Positions 59,696 to 64,000 of a stretch of 64,000 bases of DNA are shown piece by piece. The DNA is from Eubacterium sp. AB3007 (GTDB taxonomy: Bacteria; Bacillota; Clostridia; Peptostreptococcales; Anaerovoracaceae). A program made the position numbers and the translations under genes. The stretch spans positions 1,798,001-1,862,000 of the forward strand of contig NZ_JIAD01000001.1 in NCBI RefSeq assembly GCF_000688015.1, given 5' to 3'. Positions within the stretch are counted from its first letter, which is position 1; every line of letters begins with the position of its first letter. The notes beneath the pieces are model-generated. The model was given only the letters and a program-made list of their open reading frames with translations. It ran no database searches and was not told the DNA's origin.

Positions 59696-60234
59696 TGGAA
59701 CTTTTTGCGTCCGGAGTTCCATGCAAAACGGGGGTAAGGGTGAACTGCATGGAACTTTTTGTGTCTGGAGTTCCATGCAAAACGGGGAATGGGCGATCTG
59801 CATGGAACTTTTTGCGTCCGGAGTTCCATGCAAAACGGGGAATGGGCGATCTGCATGGAACTTTTTGCGTCCGGAGTTCCATGCAAAACGGGATATGGGC
59901 GATCTGCATGGAATTTTCCACGTCCGGAGTTCCATGCAAATCGGGATATGGGCGATCTGCATGGAACTTTTTGCGTCCGGAGTTCCATGCAAAACGGGGG
60001 AATGGGCGATCTGCATGGAACTTTTTGCGTCCGGAGTTCCATGCAAAACGGGGAATGGGCGATCTGCATGGAATTTTCCGCGTCCGGAGTTCCATGCAAA
60101 ACGGGGAATGGCTGATCTGCATGGAACTTTCCGCGTCCGGAGTTCCATGCAAAACGGGGAATGGCTGATCTGCATGGAATTTTCCACGTCCGGAGTTCCA
60201 TGCAAAACGGGGGTAAGGGCGATCTGCATGGAAC
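59696..60234. repeat. Palindromic repeat array 2, right part
   Basis: Continuation of the array after the IS21: units start GGAG (or TGGAG) at 59713, 59767, 59820, 59873, 59926, 59979, 60033, 60086, 60139 and 60192. The last hairpin closes at TGCATGGAAC (60225-60234). Together with the left part there are 19 unit starts over about 1 kb of original array. No spacer diversity, so not a CRISPR. Confidence 0.95.
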
Positions 60235-60373
60235 CAATCACTTGACTGGGTTTCATCTGATGATGTAACGTCTGGGATAAAGGCTTTGTTTGCGAAATAG
60301 CAGATAGGCGGCGACGGATCGCGCTGTTGGGAGTGTGGACTCTATCGATATACGGACAGACATGAATGGAGTG

Positions 60374-61126
60374 TCACCACCTGCGCAGCATCCGGTACGC
60401 CAGCACCGATACCACCCCGCCCAGCACCACCAGGGCGAAAACCAGGATGGATTCGTGGAGGAAGAACTGGTCCGGCAGGGCGCGGATGACAGGGTCGGTG
60501 TGCTCGTCAAAGATCCAGTAGTCGTTATCGAAGAACAACTGGTGGAAGGTGACGAAAACGCGGTCCCACGCCAGTGCACAAAGCCCGCCCAGCCCTGCGG
60601 GCAGGGCGATGGCGATTACGCCGCCGGTCAGTAGGAAGCGGTAGGGGTCTGTGGCCGCATTCAAAGAGAGGAGGGCGCCTTTCGCTTCCACGCCGCCATT
60701 CCCCTGAGTCGTGGCGCCTCCCGCATTGCAGGGGCGCACTCCCCGTATCTCCTGACGGGCCAGCCACAGTCCCGCAACAGTCAGCAGTCCGAACACGGGA
60801 ATGCCGACCTGGAAAGCCAGAAAGATCCGCCGAACCTCGGCGAAGTGGGCAGCGCCGGAGCGAGACATGACAAGATCCGGGAAGGTCAGTTCCCGGGAGC
60901 CCCACAGGGTGTTGTAATCAATGAGAGTGCGGTAGTTGTCCATCAGTTGCGCCGGGGTCAGGCCACAGGCAGCGGATAGACCGGACCAGCCGATCTCCGC
61001 TTGATACAGCGGGGTGAACAGCAAGGTGGTGGTCACCGCAAGAGAGATAATGAACAGGGCCAGTGAAAGTCCAAAAAGCAGGCAGCGGAGCCAAGTCCGC
61101 TGCCTGTTTGCTTGTGTCGTCATCAT
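60374..61126 (-). CDS. TIGR01906-family integral membrane protein
   Basis: 250 residues. Membrane segments at about 12-38, 100-118, 160-182 and 222-245. Conserved TIGR01906 pieces: YRTLIDYNTLWG early on, AHFAEVRRIFLAFQ, then AWDRVFVTFHQLFFDNDYWI and LPDQFFLHE. The family occurs in Firmicutes; its function is not known. The ATG at 61126 overlaps the phosphoglucomutase stop (TGATG), so the two are co-translated. It has an unusual Gly/Ala-rich linker (CNAGGATTQGNGGVE) between TM2 and TM3. Confidence 0.82.
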   Translation of the reverse strand: MMTTQANRQRTWLRCLLFGLSLALFIISLAVTTTLLFTPLYQAEIGWSGLSAACGLTPAQLMDNYRTLIDYNTLWGSRELTFPDLVMSRSGAAHFAEVRRIFLAFQVGIPVFGLLTVAGLWLARQEIRGVRPCNAGGATTQGNGGVEAKGALLSLNAATDPYRFLLTGGVIAIALPAGLGGLCALAWDRVFVTFHQLFFDNDYWIFDEHTDPVIRALPDQFFLHESILVFALVVLGGVVSVLAYRMLRRW

Positions 61127-62850
61127 CAGACTCGCTGCAGGAGCGCTGTGCCTGCTTTGTTGATCTGGTCGAATCGGGCGGTAACTTCTGCGGCGTCTTT
61201 GCCCTTGGCCATCACGTAGAGCTTGATCTTTGGCTCGGTGCCGGAGGGTCGGACGATGGCAGAGCAGCCTTCGGCCAGGTCATAGAACAGAACGTTGCTG
61301 GCGGGAAGGCCTGTGGATGTTACGCTGCCGTCGGCAAGAGTGGTGATGTCGCCGGTCTGGTAATCCCGGACGCGGACCACCGGCAGGCCGATTTCGACCG
61401 GGGTGTTGTTCCGCAGGTCATCCATCATGCCGCGCATCTTTTCGGCGCCGTCCACGCCGTCGAAGACCACGGACTTGACGCCTTCCTTGTAGTGGCCGTA
61501 CTTCTGGTACAGGGCCTGCATGGCCTCATAGAGGTTCATGCCCTTCAGGTGGTACATACAGCCCATCTCGGCGATCAGCATGGAAGCTACCACGGCGTCT
61601 TTGTCTCTGGCGTAGGTGCCGGCAAGATAGCCGTTGCTTTCTTCAAAACCGAACAGATAGGTGTAGTCACCGCTGGCTTCGAATTCCTTGATCTTCTCAC
61701 CGATGAACTTGAAGCCGGTGAGGGTCTCAAAGATAGTGATATCGTTGGCTGCGCAGATGGCGTTGGCCATGGTGGTGGAGACGATGCTCTTGACAGCTGC
61801 GCTGTTTGCGGCCAGGGTGCCGGTCTCCCGGCGGGCGGTGATCAGGTAGTCCAGCAGGAGTACGCCGATCTGGTTGCCGGTGAGGGTCTCGTAGGTATCT
61901 CCGTTTCTGACCACGATGCCGGCACGATCGCCGTCCGGATCCGTTCCGATGATCAGATCCACGCCCTGGGCTTTTGCCATCTCGATAGCAATGGCGAACC
62001 CTTCCACGTTCTCCGGGTTAGGCGATTTCACGGTGGGGAAGTTTCCGTCGATGATCATCTGCTCCTCTACGGTGGCTACGTGCTTCATGCCGAGACGTTT
62101 CAGCACCTCGGGGACCAGCTTGTAGCCTGTGCCGTGGAAGGGGGTGTAGATGATGTGGAAGTCGTCCGCGGCCTTTTCTACGTAGGTCTTGCCCACGGAC
62201 TGCTCCAGCACGTGGCCCAGGTATTTCTCATCGATCTCCGCGCCGATCATGGTGATCAGGCCCGCGTCCTTGGCTTCCTGGAAGTCCATGCGCTTCACAT
62301 CCTCGAATATGTCGTTCTCTGCCATGGATGCGGAGACCTGGTCCGCGTGCTCCGGTGGAAGCTGCGCGCCGTCCGACCAGTAGACTTTGTAGCCGTTGTA
62401 TTCCTTGGTGTTGTGGCTGGCGGTGATGTTGATGCCGGCGATGGAGCCAGTCTCCCGCAGTGCGAACGACAGCTCCGGCGTGGGGCGCAACGCATCGAAC
62501 AGGTTGACGTGGATGCCGTTCGCGGCCAGCACGCAGGCGGCTTCCTGGGCGAACAGGGGACTGTTGTTCCGGGAGTCGTAGGCGATGGTAACACCGCCGC
62601 CGATCTCTTCGCCGCAGCCATTGATCAGGTCAGCCAGGCCCTGGGTGGCGTAGCGAACGGTGTACACGTTCATCCCGTTCAGTCCGGCCCGCATGATCCC
62701 CCGCAGGCCCGCCGTGCCAAAGTTCAGCATGCCGGAGAAGCGCAGACGGATCTCTTCCTTGTCTTCCGCGATCGTCTGCAGCTCGGCTTTGGTGGCGCCG
62801 TCCACGACAGGGCTGTTCAGCCATTTCTCATAATCGATCATGTAGTCCAT
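61126..62850 (-). CDS. pgcA: Alpha-phosphoglucomutase (phospho-sugar mutase)
   Basis: 574 residues counted from the Met at 62850, normal for PgcA-type enzymes. FGTAGLRGIMRAGLNGMNVY, catalytic phosphoserine loop GINITASHNTKEYNGYKVYW, metal loop IIGTDPDGDRAGIV, sugar loop FGFEESNGYLAGTYARDKDA, and phosphate loop VRPSGTEPKIKLY. It interconverts glucose-1-phosphate and glucose-6-phosphate. GAGGAGATAGAA just before this Met looks like a true ribosome binding site. The frame upstream is nevertheless open and continuous with the GH13 gene, so a GH13-mutase fusion could also be made. The TIGR01906 gene follows with overlap. Confidence 0.93.
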   Translation of the reverse strand: MDYMIDYEKWLNSPVVDGATKAELQTIAEDKEEIRLRFSGMLNFGTAGLRGIMRAGLNGMNVYTVRYATQGLADLINGCGEEIGGGVTIAYDSRNNSPLFAQEAACVLAANGIHVNLFDALRPTPELSFALRETGSIAGINITASHNTKEYNGYKVYWSDGAQLPPEHADQVSASMAENDIFEDVKRMDFQEAKDAGLITMIGAEIDEKYLGHVLEQSVGKTYVEKAADDFHIIYTPFHGTGYKLVPEVLKRLGMKHVATVEEQMIIDGNFPTVKSPNPENVEGFAIAIEMAKAQGVDLIIGTDPDGDRAGIVVRNGDTYETLTGNQIGVLLLDYLITARRETGTLAANSAAVKSIVSTTMANAICAANDITIFETLTGFKFIGEKIKEFEASGDYTYLFGFEESNGYLAGTYARDKDAVVASMLIAEMGCMYHLKGMNLYEAMQALYQKYGHYKEGVKSVVFDGVDGAEKMRGMMDDLRNNTPVEIGLPVVRVRDYQTGDITTLADGSVTSTGLPASNVLFYDLAEGCSAIVRPSGTEPKIKLYVMAKGKDAAEVTARFDQINKAGTALLQRV

Positions 62851-64000
62851 TTCTATCTCCTCACTATCGTTATCTGTTATCTTTTCCAAAATCATAATCT
62901 CGCCGGGGAAGACGATGAGATTTCCTCGGGTCTGATGTCCGGACAGAAGATCTCGCCAGGTGCCGAACAACTTCAGGTCTTCCGCCGTCTCTCCGCAGTT
63001 GACCGCCGTGATCAGCCGCTGCTCGAACGTATTGCCATTCTCCGTCAGCGTGTCGTACCGTTCGAACGCATACAGGCCGTTCCTGCAGGCAGCGGTGCGG
63101 AACCGGCCCGTGACATAGGCGCCGTGGCTGCGGCGGATGGCGATGATCTCCCTGTACCAGTCCTGGATTTCTTTCTTTTCCTCGCCCCAGGGGTAGCACC
63201 GGCGGTTGAAGGGATCGTGGTGGCCTTCCATGCCAGCCTCATCGCCATAGTACACGCAAGGCACGCCGGGCAGGGTCATCTGAATGGCTACAGCGCACTT
63301 CAGCAGCGCGATCCCGTGTGTCCATTCCTCCGGGCTGAGCTTGTCAGCGGCCTCCAGTTCCCGGGGGGTCCCTGCCGGATACTGGCGTCCCGCCAACTGG
63401 GTGATAATCCGGGGCGTGTCGTGGGTGCCCAGGATGTTCATCAGGCAGTGGTACACCTCGGGTGGATAGTTCTCGATCACCTGCTGCACCACGTCGCTGA
63501 GGATCTGCGCCTGGCCGGTCTGCACAAAGCCTATGATCCCGTTCATGAAAAGGTAGTTCATGACGGAGTCCAGCTTGTTGCCCTCCAGGTAGTTCTTCCG
63601 TTCCTCATAGGCGACCTTGTTGGACGCGTCCTCCCAGACCTCGCCCAGCACCAGGGAATCGGACTTCTCCGCCTTGGCTGCCGCGGCGATCTTCTCCAGG
63701 AAGGCCACGGGATATTCATCCACCACATCCAGCCGCCAGCCGGAGGCGCCGGCCCGCAGCCATTTCCGGATGACGCCGTTCTCCCCGGTGATGTACTCGG
63801 TGTAGCTGGGACTCGACGTGTTGATCCGGGGCAGGGTATCGATCCCCCACCAGCTCTTGTAGGTGAGGTCCCCTGTCCACTCGTACCAGTCCCGGTAAGG
63901 GGAGTCTGGATTGCCCCAGGCGCCCTTGGTGTCGTAGTGTCCGTTTTTGTTGAAATAGATGGAATCCGAGCCGGTGTGGGCGAACACACCGTCGCAGATG
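62851..64000 (-). CDS. GH13 alpha-glucosidase/neopullulanase-like enzyme, N-terminus cut by window edge and no stop before the mutase
   Basis: About 383 residues are visible, starting within GH13 region I (ICDGVFAHTGSDSIYF). Region II GWRLDVVDEYP has the nucleophile Asp, region III LVLGEVWEDASN the acid Glu, region IV ILGTHDTPRII. CVYYGDEAGMEGHHDPFNRR and YPWGEE are typical of the cyclomaltodextrinase/neopullulanase subgroup. The C-terminal barrel ends in GEIMILEKI, where a stop would be expected. Instead the frame continues through TDNDSEEIE into the phosphoglucomutase Met without a stop. It degrades maltodextrins or pullulan in the cytoplasm (a signal peptide cannot be checked). Confidence 0.9.

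Noticed and set aside
57104..60234. CRISPR array
   Set aside because: No unique spacers between repeats; the unit is a hairpin repeated nearly whole, and no cas genes are present.
57086..60256. Several open frames of 120-308 codons across array 2
   Set aside because: Same cause: a 53-54 bp unit read through in several frames at once on both strands.
1..64000. tRNA, rRNA or known riboswitch
   Set aside because: None recognised by eye; a covariance-model scan would be needed to exclude small RNAs.

Overview
ORGANISM. The window reads as a chromosome segment of an anaerobic Clostridia-type member of the Bacillota. Reasons: strong AGGAGG ribosome binding sites, TTGACN-17 bp-TAGAAT/TATAAT promoters, lipoproteins with a lipobox, a class I hybrid cluster protein with the anaerobe-type Cys spacing, an AGCS sodium/alanine symporter, YvcK, VanZ-like proteins and Firmicutes-type IS elements. 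No rRNA or tRNA gene was recognised, so a genus cannot be named. Base composition is mosaic: GC-rich housekeeping genes (3-4 kb, 9-11 kb, 16-23 kb, 52-64 kb) alternate with an AT-rich exopolysaccharide island (about 25.4-40.2 kb) and an AT-rich Fic gene. LAYOUT. 1-7 kb: a truncated TetR regulator divergent from a CrtC/AttH-like lipocalin-fold gene, a lipoprotein, an EF-Ts gene missing its 5' part, threonine aldolase, and an ABC-2 export pair preceded by two near-palindromic operators and followed by a decayed TetR gene. 7-16 kb: an IS30 element, a beta-helix lipoprotein, a GNAT acetyltransferase, a small lipoprotein, a 0.77-kb palindromic repeat array, and two identical IS3-family elements 108 bp apart. 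16.6-20.6 kb: hcp, a DUF975 membrane protein, and an ATPase gene bracketed by a duplicated terminator cassette. 20.7-43.5 kb: a Wzx/Wzy-type exopolysaccharide locus with a FlaA1/CapD-type dehydratase, a decayed second copy of it, an initiating sugar transferase, glycosyltransferases, pyruvyl transferase, an F420-dehydrogenase-like protein, an acyltransferase, polymerase, flippase, the FnlA-FnlB-FnlC set expected to make UDP-N-acetyl-L-fucosamine, and YvcK. It ends in an rmlA pseudogene broken by an IS21 element. 40.5-47.6 kb: IS21-type elements of two kinds. 47.6-53.7 kb: two VanZ-like paralogues, a nitroreductase, Fic, a glycosyltransferase and the alanine symporter. 53.9-64 kb: an alpha-glucan block (two GH13 enzymes, MalQ, phosphoglucomutase) that also holds a second large palindromic array, into which a third kind of IS21 has inserted. 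HOW IT WORKS TOGETHER. The polysaccharide locus holds sugar-nucleotide synthesis, lipid-linked assembly, polymerisation and flipping. The GH13/MalQ/PGM block would turn maltodextrin into glucose-1-phosphate and glucose-6-phosphate, the precursor pool for such sugars. The most unusual content is a family of GGAAC/GTTCC palindromic repeats: an array with 91- and 40-bp steps at 12.4-13.15 kb, a 53-bp array at 57.1-60.2 kb, and single diverged copies at 13.19 and 16.05 kb. IS footprints with intact target duplications allow several insertion events to be reconstructed to the base.
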